64,000 nucleotides of DNA from Acanthochromis polyacanthus. Its lineage: Eukaryota; Chordata; Actinopteri; Pomacentridae. Below are positions 45,501 to 58,612 of the stretch, one piece after another (within the stretch, counting starts at the first letter, position 1; every line of letters starts with the position of its first letter). A program made the translations under genes and the position numbers. The notes under the pieces are model-generated. The model saw only the letters and a program-made list of their open reading frames with translations, searched no databases and was not told the DNA's origin. The stretch covers positions 21,070,521 to 21,134,520 of the forward strand of contig NC_067124.1 in assembly GCF_021347895.1 (NCBI RefSeq), in the 5' to 3' direction.

Positions 45501-48500
45501 CTGTCATATATATCCTATTCTCCACTTCATCATTCTTTCCCAACATTTGTGTCTTGTCTTGACGCTCCCCAAAGATGAAGTACACACACGTACATTCTTA
45601 TTTACACAAGAAAAAGTGCTTTCTTCTTCATGCTTTTATGTACATTAGCATCAACCTTTTAAAATGTTGTTTATAGTTTTTTTAAACAATATGTTCAACA
45701 ACTGTATCAGCTCACTTCTGATGTGCTGTTACAAAAACTCAGAATCCAAATGACCACATCAGGCCTCTCATGCAATTAATGAAACAAATACTTTCTGTGC
45801 AGTATTTTGCAAAACTAAACATGGAAATTACACTTGAAGAGAGCCATAGTGTCACACAGTTGACTGTTGGTTAAATATAATATCTGAGAACAAACTTTTG
45901 GGTTTTAAATTATGATTGAAGTGCCTAATGGGATTTAAACAACCATACTGTTATTGACTGTCTGATTTATTCTCTACCCTCCAGACATGATCTGGTTTTA
46001 ATTCAGTGCAGTCAGTACAATATGAACATCAACTTTGAGATTTAACAATGGCAAGAAAATCGTGTTAAATCGTGCTAATGGTACATGGCTATGTCCTTGG
46101 TAGATGAAGAAAAAAGCTCCTTGCTTTTGTGTTCAGCACATTTCTGCCTGAAAGGCTGCTGAAAAGTTAAGAAAAGGAAAATGTGACGTTGTTTCTAAAA
46201 TGATGAATTAAAAGTGTTGCTCTTTATTCTCTTTGACACTTCAAATGGTACAATAACTGAAGCAGCCAAAGTGTACATTGAGATGGATGATCTATTGACT
46301 TTCAAACTGTACTAAAATAAACTGAAGCCAGTGGTTGCTTTGAAGCTTGGAAAACAGTCTCAACAATATGATTTGAAAAGCCTTCATATCGGTAAACATG
46401 TTACATAAATGCAATTAGCAGTTAAAGAATGATTATGTAAAGTTAATAATACTCCTCTATTTTCATATACATATTGTGGTAATCATTATAAAAAATATTA
46501 TATTGGACCTCATCAATGCAAAACGGAATTATGATTGAGAATGCTGCGGAAGCAATGGCAGCAAAAAGCTCTTCTTCTGAGAGCGAGAACATTCTTCTGT
46601 GTTTGTGACGATGTAGCCATGAGTCCATACAACATTTTGGATTTGAGCACCCCACTTTTCGTTTGTTCCAGGGCCCACTGAAATAAAATGTTTTTGGAGC
46701 CATGCAGCAAATAAGCCCAGAGGGTTTCTGTAACTAATCAAGATATGGCATGTCAGAATTTGTCGTGACAGTGATTGGGCCAGCGGCAGATTTTGTGGTT
46801 AGTGAATTGCTGCAGAGATCATTTTCCCCGTTCCATTTATGTGATATTTTAAAAGAACAACAATCCATGATTTCCAAAGAATTTTAGGGAAAAACAGGAT
46901 ATGAATCTCACACCGCTGCATTTGTTTGTGGGTGTTCTTTTGTGCTCAATATCTGTCTTTTTAAACTGAAATGGAGAGAAAAAGTAAAGGGTGAAGGGAA
47001 GCTGTTTCGATATGAGCATAGAAAACGAAAAGTTTCAGTGTATGCCTACGTTCCCCACTCGACACTTGAAGCACATCTGGAAGGGATCAGCTAAAAGGGC
47101 TGGAGACCGTGAAAAATTAAAAAGCACTTAAAACACAGCAAAATATTTAAAGTGAGCGAGCAGATAGGATGTGTGAATTACACCTCCTTGCACAGCAGGA
47201 ATGCACAACTGGGGAATCTGTGGAACACGCATTCTCCTCTCTCTGCACTGCTCTTGTACTCCTTTATGGTTATTTTTGGAAGCAGTCATGATTTTACGCT
47301 TTCTTTCAAACACTCTTGTGCTCATCCCGAGTCCCTGGATATAGTCTTCTCCCTTCTGACTTAGGGCAAAGGCAGGGTTCATCCGGGGCAGTTTGCCTTT
47401 CTAGCACAGGGCCATTTTGGTATTGTGTACAAAATATTGGTTAAAAAATGTTTTTGTCCATTTTTAAATCAGAATTTCACCACTTTATTCTCTTATGAAG
47501 TGTTCAGTTCCTGTCTAAACCCACCCAATGAAATATAAACTCAAACTTTGAGTCAAGCAAGCCTATGATTATTCAGCATATTTAGACCCATCTGTATCTA
47601 AATACGTTGATATTTTCCGAGCTGCAAGTAAAACAATATCAGACTTGTAAGTTTTCTTTTTCTTCATTTACTTTCATTAAAAAAAATTTTTTTTTTAAGA
47701 TAAAAATATATGTGGTAAACCGGCCAAAGCCAATTTCAGGTTTCCAATTTGGAGATCAAGAGAGAGAAAAAGACTAAGTCCATGTCATATCATTCTGACG
47801 TCCCCAACCAATCGTAATCATTTTTGTTTTTATTCAATAAGAACACAAATAAAGTTAACAGCTATCCAAAACAGTGATGCTCAAAGAATATTTTGTGTGC
47901 TGACAGAACAAAAGGTGGATTTTGCTGACTTACATTAAGCATCCAGTTGCCTTGTACTGTATGCTGAAGGAAGCACAGGCGGAAAGGTCTGCATGTGTGA
48001 CATGTAAGAATGTGATCTATCAAACACACGTTACAGGATATTAAATGTTGTCTTAAGCAACAAAATAGTGGATCCATTTGTGGCAGCTGGGATGAATTTG
48101 TTGAAACTAAATTCAGTGTCCTATTTTTTGTTGTTCCTTTGTGTGCAAGTCTGGGATTTCATTCATGTCCCAGACTCTTTGTGGTTCTTTTAACTCAGTT
48201 TGTACATTGATTGTATTTGTTCCATCATATCACCCCAAACAAAAAGTCCTCTATAGACAGTTCTTCCCTCACCAAAATATTATATGCTTTTTGCTTTTTC
48301 AGGAATAGTTTAGTGATTTGATTTCAAAAACCCACCCCAATCTGTAATGACCGCAAATAATGCGTGCAATATGTTCAATATCTTTTTGAGAACATTGTTC
48401 AGCGTTGCATGTGTCTTCAATGGCTCAGAGTCCCATCAGATAACTAATGAGGAGGTTTCAGTGTCCCGGTAACAATTCACTGTCTTTTTTTCAGTAGAAG

Positions 48501-51050
48501 AGGACTGAAAATAAGATATGACAATCAGGTATTAGTCCATTAAGGAGCAAAGTGACAGAGCTGAGTCAGGCTAGAGTTTGTTAAGTGTTCCGTACAAGTT
48601 GTGCAACTGAATTTGCAACCACAGTGATGGCATCCTCACAGCCTGCTTTTTCCAAACTCAGATTTAAACATGCAAAATTTAATTTAAAGGAACTTCTAGT
48701 CTATGCCATATTTTTTGTTTCACAATCTGATCTTTTGGTTCCTCAACAAAGCCTCACTTTCTTTTCCTAAGTAATCAGTTATTTGATCCTCCATAGGGTA
48801 CATCTCCTACTGCAGCACTTGAGCTCAAATATTGGGCTGTGAGCAATTTGTAGACAGTTTAACTGACTCTCATGCCCTATGGGGGAAACCGAATCTTGTC
48901 CGATTTTTTCCCCCTCTTTCTGTTCCTTCCCTTCACTTACAAACTCACATGCAAATCAAATCAAAGTCATTTTTTTGGGGGTCAATTAGGAGTTGTTACA
49001 ACAAATGTGGTGTGTTTATTAAAGGGCCATTGGGGATGCATATGTGTGGAGTAGATGTGTGAGCAGTCCTTTTTATGAGCAGTAGGGGCTCATATGGGCT
49101 TTATATCTTTGTATTTACTGCACGGTGACGTGCTAAATTGCTAGCACATTCTGATTTCCAGCATTCATTTTGGCTTTACTTCAACAGATGGGAAACAAGT
49201 CAAATTAATGACTTCTGCTGCCACTGATCTTTTTAGTGAGAGGCATGCACGTTCAAAGAGTCAGTCTGCAGCATGTGGTTGATTTATTTTTCTCAGAACG
49301 CTCACACATATACACACTAGCACTTTCAAATGCACATCTGGTAATAGTTGATTTTTAAATCAATAAACCACGCTAGTGACTGAGCCCTTGTGTGACACAC
49401 CTGTAGCATCTGACGGTTCCACTTTATTAAGACTGTCCTCTATTTCTGGTTGTAAAAAAATGATTAAATAAAAAAAAGAACTTTAATCATATCATTCAAG
49501 CTCTACACATGAACTAAATTACCTCTAAATGTGCACAGAAGCTGTAGATTTTAGGTATAAAGGTATGATGCGCAGGCTCTCTAAATGTTGTCTTTACACT
49601 ACAGCACAGTGGATACAGTATGTCTCTGACACCTGTTCAGAAAAAGCACAAATAGGAGAAAGGAAAGCATGTCAAATGAAAAACAGAACAGCATTTCTTT
49701 CTCGCTCCCTTGCCTGAGGAGACAAAATCACCACTTTTGAAATGCTGCTCTTGTTTAACAGTTGGCGAGGAAATCCTGCAAACGGGATATTACAAGCATG
49801 TTTTCTGTTGTGGTGTCACTGGAGATCTTCAGAAAGGCCTTCAACAGCTAAACAGATAATACAAACTGTTTCTATAGAGCGAGATCAAAGTTTAGAAGAG
49901 ATAATATACACAATTCCCACTACCTGATATATCAAAGAAAAGAAAAGCAATCCCTTTTACAGGTGACAGGCACTGACTACCACAAAAGCAATGCCTGTCT
50001 TTTTTTCTTCCTGCAAATGTGTTGAAAGGTATATTTATTGAACTAAGGCTAAAAGAGTTGTTTCAGGTGTTTTCATCAAATAGATTGGACATCTGTTCCC
50101 GGCCCAACCAAGAGAAGGACTTAATTTACAAAAAAATAGTTTATTTTGGAGTGTGTTATCAATTCCTTCTCCAATCTTAACAAGCTGTCAAGTATATGCA
50201 GCAGGTACATTGCACTGCGCTGCCTTCTGACCCGTTCAGAGACGAGATCACAATTTCAGGCAAACATGTTTACACTTGGATCGACAACTGAAACAAAGAG
50301 CCTTTAAAATGCATTTCATTGCAATTTAGTGGTCCTAAAATGCATAGCCTCACCACAGAAAGAAAACATGGGATTGGAAACTGTTTTCCATTCTAAAATT
50401 GACGAACAGTGTACCTACTGTATTATATCAATATAAAGAACAACATGGGGCGGTTTAATGTAATTTTATGCTTTATAAAGAGTGCTGTTCTGCTTTAACT
50501 GTCAGTTTGGTATGAAAAAATTAAGCTGTGATTTTGAAGTGTGGTTCAATACTGCAGAGCTCCGAAATGCAGCTGTGTCCTAAATTCAAAAACTGAAACA
50601 AAAAACTGCTACAGAACAGCCTGCTATATGAACATAGGGCATGGCATGTTATCAGTGTTGATCAATGGGCACCGAAAACAAAGGACGAGACAGGAAAAGT
50701 AAAATTACCCCACAACAGATTAGTGATTAGTTCCAGTTTTGTGTTTTCAACATTAGCATGAGTCACAGTTCCCCTTCAATAACAAGTAGAGCCGTTTGCC
50801 TCATTAGCGGGCCCATTTCCACATCACAATTTTTCATTCCTTATCACTACATTATCAACAAAGCATGAATCGGGTAAGTGTTTCCGATGATTAACACTTC
50901 AGCTTAAAAGTGAGGAAATATTATGTTGTTTTCTTCTACTCTAAAACTATTTCAGGATCCAGATGTTTGCATAAAAAAACAATGAAAGTTACGTTCATTC
51001 CAAATATTTCCCTAAAGATTTCCATTTCTAATAATGAAATGACACAAAAT
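45500..51050. other. Intergenic, no recognisable gene
   Basis: About 5.5 kb of AT-rich DNA with only short frames (for example 46443-46741 minus and 47152-47364 plus) that lack domain signatures, neighbouring splice-consistent exons or family motifs. No repeats that I can name. Conserved noncoding elements could be present but cannot be judged without alignment. Confidence 0.4.
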
Positions 51051-53085
51051 CCTGATGAATGCTTTTGCCTCCTGCTGTTCAACGCTGAATCATTGTCAGT
51101 TTATCTGGACTTTCATGACAAGAATTTATTTTTTTTTAAAAAGCAAAAAACTTTCATGTCAAAGTGAAAACAGATTTCTGCAAAGTAAAGCCAATTAATC
51201 AAAAGTACTAAATTTGAAATAAGGGATTGTATGCATTCCTTTAAAGTGACTCACCTAATTCAACACAGGTGCTGCTTATTGGTGATAGAAGTCACACAAT
51301 TAGTGAAATGGAGATCATCTAAGTGCAGTGAATGGGTCTTAAATGACTGTGGTATACAGACATCTGTCACTAGGCGGATCCCAAATGCAGACATAGATGG
51401 AACTGAGACAGGTTGTGGTTTACAAGGTTTTTACTTAATAATAAATGAAATGGACACCAATACAGAATGGGGAATTAAACTAAGGGGAAAATAACCAAGC
51501 TGACCCACAATCTTAAACTCAAAATTAAACTTGTATCTAATTTAACAAAAACAGTGGAAAATTAAATGACAAATTACTAACACAAATGGGGATAACTGGA
51601 CAGCTACACAGTGAAGACAAAGGACACTTCAAGCAACTCTGTGAAAAGATTATTGAAAAGCGTAAGTCAGAGGATGGATGCAAGAATATTTCCTAGTCAC
51701 CAAAGACCCATTTAAGTACAATTCAATCCATCATTAACAAATGGAAGGAGTGTGACACTTGTAAATCTGTCAAGAGCAGGCCATCCTCAAAATCTAAGTG
51801 ACCATGCAAGAAAGAGATTTTGAGTAAGGCCAGCAAGACACCAATGACTCCTCTGTATCTAAACCTTAAGGGAGAGTGGCAAAGCGAAATCTGGTTCAAT
51901 AACTAAGTAACAGTGACTTTTTTAGGGTGCCGTCATCCAGACAGAAAACTAAGAAGTTCTCACTTTTATTTCCTGTCAAAAGCATGATTTGCTGAGCACA
52001 GATACTTTTTTTAATCATCCCTGTTTTACATTTTCTCTGTTTTGCACACATAAGAGCCCGTACAGCTACAGATTTCTGCTGCTGGTCAATGAGCAACTGA
52101 ATGTGAAGAGCTGGAATTTGTGAAGAAAATTTTCTGGGTCCAGTGGGGCCAAAGTTGAGCTTTTTGGCCATCGGCCTAGATGTATAGGTATGTTTGGCAG
52201 GCACCAAACACTGCACATTATCACAACCGCACTATTTCCACCATCACAGTGGCAGCATCATGATGTGCGGATGCTGAAAGATTGTAAAGGATGAGGTTAC
52301 CATGAAAGCAGAAAATTAAAGGAAAATCCTGGAGGACAGTCTGATGTAGTCTTGAAGAACACTGCAACTTGGGAGAAGCAAGACGACGACCTGAAGCTGT
52401 CATCCAAAGCTACACAGTAATGGTTTATAGACACAAGGTGAAGGTCCTGGAGAGTTCAGACCTCAAACCAATTGAGAATTTGTGACTGGACTTTTAAAGG
52501 GCATTTCAGTCATGATCTCTGTGTAATCTGGCAGAGTTCGGGTACAGTGGAACAGTGGGTAGAGTGGCCATCTTGTAACCGGAGGGTTGCCGGTTTGATC
52601 CTGGCCTGGAGAGCTCATGTTGAGTTGTCCTTGAGCAAGATACCGAACCCCTAACTGCTCCTGATGGGTCGTGGTTAGCGCCTTGCATGGTAGCTTCCAT
52701 CATCTGTGTGTGAGTGGGTGTATGTGATGTATAATGGGAAGCTCTTTGGGTATCGTTTCAGGTATAGTAAAGCGCTATATAAATGCAGACCACTTAGGAA
52801 AGAAGAATCGATTAAAAATGTAGTGTTGAGCAAGGCTCATTGTTATCCATCCACACAGGTTGAGTGCTGTCTTGCTGATATGAATGCTTATGCAATCATT
52901 TATCTTAAATTAAATATTTTTAATTAATTGATATGACTTTGAAGAAATGCCTTCACACGTTGACATGAATGTTTTTTTGTAAATTCTTGTCGAAAAAGCC
53001 AAATTCTAAATGACCGTCATTCAATGTTGAAGAGCAATAAAAGGAGAAAAAATCCAAGGTTTTAAACATTTTTATAGGCATTGTA
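51050..53085 (+). mobile_element. Tc1-like transposon copy 3 (plus orientation) interrupted by other insertions
   Basis: Pieces of one Tc1 element appear in order: the 5' arm (TCATGTCAAAGTGAAAACAGATTTCTGCAAAG, 51153-51184), AATTCAACACAGGTG near 51260, the N-terminal coding region (51600-51895), the GAGCTTTTTGGCCATCGG region (52156 onward), the GTGGCAGCATCATGATGTG segment (about 52249) and CAAACCAATTGAGAATTTGTGACTGGAC (about 52465). The 3' arm ends in TTTTTATAGGCATTGTA at 53085. Foreign blocks lie at about 51365-51595, 51900-52080 and 52537-52797. The transposase is nonfunctional. Confidence 0.8.
52537..52797 (+). mobile_element. tRNA-derived SINE nested in Tc1 copy 3
   Basis: An A-box-like TGGGTAGAGTGG starts at 52557 and a B-box-like GGTTTGATCC at 52592-52601. 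The body has TTGAGCAAGATACCGAACCCC, CTGCTCCTGATGGGTCG and GCGCCTTGCATGGTAGC. It ends with the tail AAAGCGCTATATAAATGCAGACCACTTA common to fish SINEs. Tc1 sequence resumes immediately after at GGAAAGAAGAAT. Confidence 0.85.
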
Positions 53086-56000
53086 ATTGGTAACCATTAG
53101 TGAAACAAGGCTAAGACTTTGCTCATACTTCAGTGTGGGCACATGCCTCCCTACTTAATATAATTGGGATTACACACACACAATACACACATCCACACAT
53201 TAAAAACGAGATGTTGATCTCACACCAGCAAGAAGAAGAGTTTCTTTGTTTGGCTGTATTTTACACAACAAAAAGAACAACTTCGAAAAAGAATAACAAT
53301 AGAACCAAAGACTGTAGTGCTTCAGTTAAAGACACTGACATCAAGTTCTTATCTACCACACAGATGAGGTCACCAGGAATTGACCTTACTGTCAAAGCCC
53401 ACACATGCTTTCAGCTAAATGCTAATATTCAGTGCTTTTCAAGTCTAATACTGACCAATGTCGCCATCCTAATTTTGCATGTTAGATTGCTAATATTTGA
53501 AAATTTGCACAAAACACGTAGTGTAACTGACTGATGAAATTGGTTTTGAAGATTTTTGGCCATAAACAAAAGCATACCAGTTTAGAGGAAAGTCAGGGAT
53601 CACGAAGGTCAGAGGAATCCATCATCTGGAAGCCATGAATGTTTGTTTTGAATTTGGTGCAAATCCATCTTTTTATGTTTAGTTTGTGAGATATTGCACT
53701 GGGTGAGTGACAGCTTTGCCCTTTTGATAGAAGTGGATGAAAAATCAGGGTATCGTTACTGCCATTTGGATTTATGTTCTGTGGATCATTAACATCTGTG
53801 CAAAATTGAATTGCAAGCAATTTAGTAATTGTTGCTATATTTTTGCCTGGATAAAAGTGGCGGATTGACCAACCAACAAGCTAACACTGTCTCCCACAGA
53901 ATTCAGTAATCGCTACACAAAATTGAATAAACAAAGATGCATGTTTGTGTATTGAACCAATATGTTTGTTCCTGAGAGTTGTGTGACATCAAATGACAAT
54001 GGAACATGTGTGACTCTGGCAAAACTACCGACTCACCAGTCATGTTGTGCCAGCTTCAGTAAACAATTTTAACTATTACAGTACCTTTTTGTCAACATTA
54101 TGTTTGTCATTATGAGAAAAATAAATTAAAACCTCTGAATATAACCACGGTGTTGTAAATTATTCAAGTCTGAACTGCAAAGACCATTACAGTCACTGGT
54201 ACTTGCATCTATTCCAGTGAGAAACACCAACAGTGTCTGCGGAACTCACTGTCAAAAGTGATTTCCCATTAGGATGTTCTTAAATTAAACATTTTTGTGG
54301 GATTAAAACTAAAACTGGGATTCACAGTATGTCTATAAACGTGATGATTCTGTGAAAGACAACATGATGATTGATGAACAAGGAGTCGGGGGTGCTGGAG
54401 GTAAAAGTTACACTCAGTATTTCAAAATAAGCTCTTCCACCGGCTTGTTTTGTTTTATGCAGAGTAATATATCACGCATTTATGGGTGTGCTGCATGTTC
54501 TATCAGCGAGTGCTCTCTCAGCAGGACCTATTTGATCACAACAAAGACATTGACAATATATGACAAGTTGAAGCATTTTATTTGCTGCAGATGTTTTTGT
54601 TCCATCTGGATGTTGTGGTATGAAAGAGTTATTGAGTGTCAGTGGGTTCTACAATTTGATGACGGCTGAAAATGCGCAAGAACTGTACTATAGCTGACAT
54701 CAAACGGTCACATGCTAATATGATTTATCTTGTGGGCAATATGCAATGCAGTAACACGTATTTCCTAAGCAGTACCTTTCACTTGCAACAGAAGTGTCTT
54801 ATGAAATGTTATTACGTCAAGAATGTGATTAGTTTACACCTAGCAAAGTAGTAGAAATGTCTGAAATGCATTAAAGCGGTAAACATATCTGATGAATTTG
54901 CGGCTCAGATATATTTGGTGGGATGTGATCGTTATTCTTCACATAGTTAAAGATTTGTCTTGTCTTGAATCAAGTATAATGACTGCCTTATGTACCCTGG
55001 TCCCTTCAAAATGTCATCCCTATTCAGATTCAAATAAATTTATCATGGAAATTCTGCTCCATCTGGAAATTTACTGTTGGAAACTGTTGGAAAGGACCCT
55101 GATCAAAAACAGCAATTTTACAAAAGTTTCTTTTAAACTGCATCTGCAGATTCGTTTAGCCAGCTCTTGTCTGTGCAATTTGTGGGGGTCTTTCCACACT
55201 TCCCACAGCCATGACGTCTGTCCTCAGTGTTCCCTGAATCACAGTTCAACCCTATGAGAGCGATTCCCAGGCCTCTCTCACAGAACCATGGCGAGCATCA
55301 GACCTGTGGCTTCTGGTTGCCGTTCAAGCTAACAGAGTGGTGGAGGTTACATAACTGGCTGCAATTTTGTAAAGTCACGCAAAGCAATCCAGTGTCTTTA
55401 TACTGACATTATCCAGCCATGACATTAGGAGTTTTAAAGGAAAACCTCTTTGATCCAGCCTTTGGTTGTTGCGGCACGTCTATGTAAATCTCACAGCTGC
55501 CCTTGTCATTCAACCGACCAACTCTATAAGCATAAGCCAATCATTTGGTCGAAACTAAGCATATTTATTTGAATGTTTCTTCTTTAATGTCAGAATTACA
55601 GACAAAATATTTTCTTTGTTGAGTGGCATAGCAGTAATAGAGTACAGCTTGTCAAGGCTTAGCCTACATAGAACGAACAATGTTCTTCTTTTTTTTTTTA
55701 TCACATCAAGGGAATGTTTTCATATCGATTTATGCTCTGTGGGAATTAGAGTCTTTTATTAGGCCTGATGTCTACGTCACATAAATTAATATAAAGAATT
55801 CTTCTGACTATCAAGTCTAGTTTCTTTTGGATGCACCCTGTTTTCCAACTTTTTTTTTAAAGAAACAGTGTTTGAGTTAAGAAATTTTGTCCACAATTTG
55901 CAAGAGATTTTTGCTGAAGGAGTGCAAGTTTTTTTTCTGTTATTCAAAAATTTGGTGAAATATTTGCTTTTAAAAATAAAAAAGCATCATCAAGAAATTT

Positions 56001-56729
56001 GAATTAAAAAGTGCAAATTGGATGCTGTGCATTAACAGGTCTTCATTTTTAACATTTAAAATGTTGTAAAAACGTATTTTTTGTGAGAAAAGACAGTACT
56101 TACATGCATTGCATGGAGTCCTTTGCTTTCTAAGTTTAGGAACGTTTAAAGCCCCACTTGTGCTTCAAGTGTTAATGAACTCATTAGCCTCTGGATGAGA
56201 AAAACACACTCAGCCTTATAAAGGAGTCTGAGGTTGAAGTGACGCCAGGCTCCTTTACACCACGGAGGACCTTACTTGTGATTAACACCCTGGACAGTTC
56301 CAGAACATCTGTGGGAGGCAAATCGTGGTTGAGTGAAACATAAACAATATCGGTCAGAGAGAAGAAGCATGACTGGAGCTGTGTAATCCATGCACCATGC
56401 AGAGAAAGGGGATGAGAGAAAACAGCAGATAGAAAGAGCAGAAGCAGAAGTAAGAATTCAATAAAGGTAGAGCAAAGTATATACAATGTGATCAACAAAT
56501 TTTTCTAAGTGTCACCTTGAGGGCCACCTTTTTAGTGCACCACAAACCAAAACACAGGTCCTGTCAGACATAATGATTTTTTTTTGCTTTTTATAAAGTG
56601 AAATGGTGATGCTGACATCCTGTTCCATATCCACTAGACAAAAAGAAAATGGGATATTATGATGTTAAAAATCCTTCTCTGCTGCAGGCCTTGTGTTAAG
56701 TAAAGCCTGAACTCATATTAGACTGTATC

Positions 56730-56731
<2 letters not shown>
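53086..56731. other. Intergenic, no recognisable gene
   Basis: About 3.6 kb of AT-rich DNA with short unrelated frames only. A few poly-T tracts are present (near 55690 and 55850). I cannot name any repeat here. Confidence 0.4.
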
Positions 56732-56783
<52 letters not shown>

Positions 56784-56815
56784 TGTGTATGTGTGTGTGT
56801 GTCTGTGTGTGTATG
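56732..56815. repeat. (TG)n microsatellite, partly interrupted
   Basis: Perfect TG run to about 56782, followed by TG broken by CT and AT steps. The overlapping Cys-Val frame is an artefact of the repeat. Confidence 0.97.
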
Positions 56816-56838
56816 TGAGCTCAGGTGCTGGCTATATT

Positions 56839-57120
56839 TGTGGGGACCAAGTGTCCCCACAACTGTAGGAAAACCGAAAACAATGTCATTTGTGCGGACC
56901 TCATTTCGGTCCCCACAAGTTTAAACAGTGTTTTCTTGGCCATGTTGTTGTTAATGAAAGAAGTAAAAGTGCAAAAACGTTTCTTTAGGGTTAGGCATTG
57001 TTTTGGTTAGGGTTAGGGTTAGGGTAAGGGTTAGGGGTTAGGTTTGAATGGGAGTCAATGGTAAGTCCCCACGGGGAAATAAGAACCAGATGTGTGTGTG
57101 TGTGTGTGTGTTTGTGTGTG
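56839..57120. repeat. GTGGGGAC/GTCCCCAC fish repeat with TTAGGG-like core and TG tail
   Basis: It opens with a hairpin: TGTGGGGAC (56839-56847), 5-base loop, GTCCCCACA (56853-56861). A second GTCCCCAC lies at 56909-56916 and a GTCCCCACGGGG palindrome at about 57066-57077. Between them run TTAGGG-like repeats (56985-57043), and a (TG)n tract follows at 57091-57120. The whole block is a recurrent fish repeat attached to microsatellites, recalled from general experience. Confidence 0.65.
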
Positions 57121-58137
57121 AAAAATATTGGGAGCATTGAGCCAGATGATGCATTTTACCATTAAACCCTATATGTGGTATATCAAGACACAATAGTCTT
57201 TGGAATTATAATTCTTCTTGGATATGCCAAAAGTGTGTCTGAGCAGATAATTTATTTGAAACATTTTCAGTTTGTTGGTGAAACAACTCGGTTTCCCCAT
57301 GTGGATCCTAACGCAGGTTTACATTACACAATAAACCTATAAACTTCATAAGTAGTAGTTTATGGGTTTTGGCTCCATTAAGTTAAAAAAATATTACTGC
57401 CTTGAGATTATGGCCTAAAAATGAACTATGACATATGTTTTGACATTATTCACTGTGCTGCTTATACATCACTACTGCAAGGAATTATAAGTCAAACTAC
57501 AGAGCAACACAAAGTGATTATCACAGAAATGGAAAATCACAAATTGTGTTTAGTCAATTAATATTTAGGCATATTTTCTTATCTTGAAGTTGCAAAACTG
57601 GGATGCGGACAATCAATGAACAACCCAGCACAAGTTAATACAATAACAGTTGATGGGAAACAAACTTGCAAGCTTGCCTGATCAAAGTTCTCCAAGCCTC
57701 AAAACATCAAATGTATAATCCAGTACAGACAATTACTGTTTCCAATATTGAATGTCTTATTTATGTATTCTTATGTCAAGTTGAAACATGTTTTATAACG
57801 GCTCAGATAAGGGGAAACTAATTTCTGGTTCTGTATGCAACTAAACTGAAACACAATCTGTTTAAAGATTATTGGATCGAATCAGTTCTTCTTCTAACTG
57901 ACCGAACAGATGTTAACGTTCCCAGTTTGATCTTTTGTAAACCCAGTCAAAAACTAAACTTGGAGGGAGACTGCACCAGCACTTGCTGACACAGAAATCT
58001 TGTCCAAGACTGCTCGTATTTGTTTGATGTGTTGGTTTTCTGGTTTTGTTGAAGAAATTGACTCAATATGGACTACTGATTTCATTTGAAGCAGTCCTAT
58101 GTCACATGCAGGCCACATATTAATTTCATTTTGATTA
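57121..58137. other. Intergenic, no recognisable feature
   Basis: AT-rich DNA without a credible gene or nameable repeat. Confidence 0.45.
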
Positions 58138-58495
58138 TCCATCCATCTACTATCTACTGTAAGTACCGCTTAATCCTCATTAGAGTGGTGGGCTGGAGTC
58201 TGTCCCAGCTGACTTAATGCAAAGGCAGGGGAAACCCCAGACAGGTCACTAGTCTATTGCAAGGCAATACAGAGAGACAAAAAAGCACACTCACATTCAC
58301 ACCTATGGCCAATTTAGAATTATCTATTAACCTCTGTGGGAAGAAGCCGGAAAACCCGGAGAAAACCCACACATGCACAGGGAGAACATGCAAACTCCAT
58401 GCAGAGAGATCCTAAGCCCAGGTTGGGACACAAACCAGGGATCTTCTAGCTGCGAGGTGACAGTGCTAACTACAAAACCACCGTGCAGCCATTTT
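58138..58495 (+). repeat. Ubiquitous fish interspersed repeat (ATCC-headed)
   Basis: Begins TCCATCCATCTAC, then GTACCGCTTAATCC, GGCTGGAGTCTGTCCCAGCTGAC, GACAGGTCACTAGTCTATTGC, CACTCACATTCACACCTATGG, and GGAAAACCCGGAGAAAACCC...GGGAGAACATGCAAACTCC, ending at AACCACCGTGCAGCC. The shorter copy at 34205-34315 is the same family on the other strand. It has no coding potential. Confidence 0.85.
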
Positions 58496-58549
58496 GGTTA
58501 TACTAAGTTTAAATAAGACTGAACTTCTGCCACTATCTTGAGAACCTTT

Positions 58550-58612
58550 TTTGATCTGCGAAATTTAAGCAATTTCCCCTCAGGAATGAATAAAGCATTT
58601 CTGACTCTGAGT
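58550..58612 (+). repeat. LINE-like 3' tail
   Basis: TTTCCCCTCAGGAATGAATAAAG followed by TTTCTGACTCTGAG matches the short 3' tail of fish L2-type elements. Only the tail is present. Confidence 0.45.

Noticed and set aside
54352..55257. Plus-strand ORFs of 105 and 121 aa as candidate exons
   Set aside because: They have no splice-consistent partners, domain motifs or codon pattern to distinguish them from random frames.
56733..56924. Cys-Val repeat ORF
   Set aside because: It is a translation of the TG microsatellite.
57001..57045. TTAGGG repeats as an interstitial telomere
   Set aside because: There are only a few imperfect units, and they lie within a recurrent fish repeat with GTCCCCAC hairpins, so a chromosome-fusion scar is unlikely.
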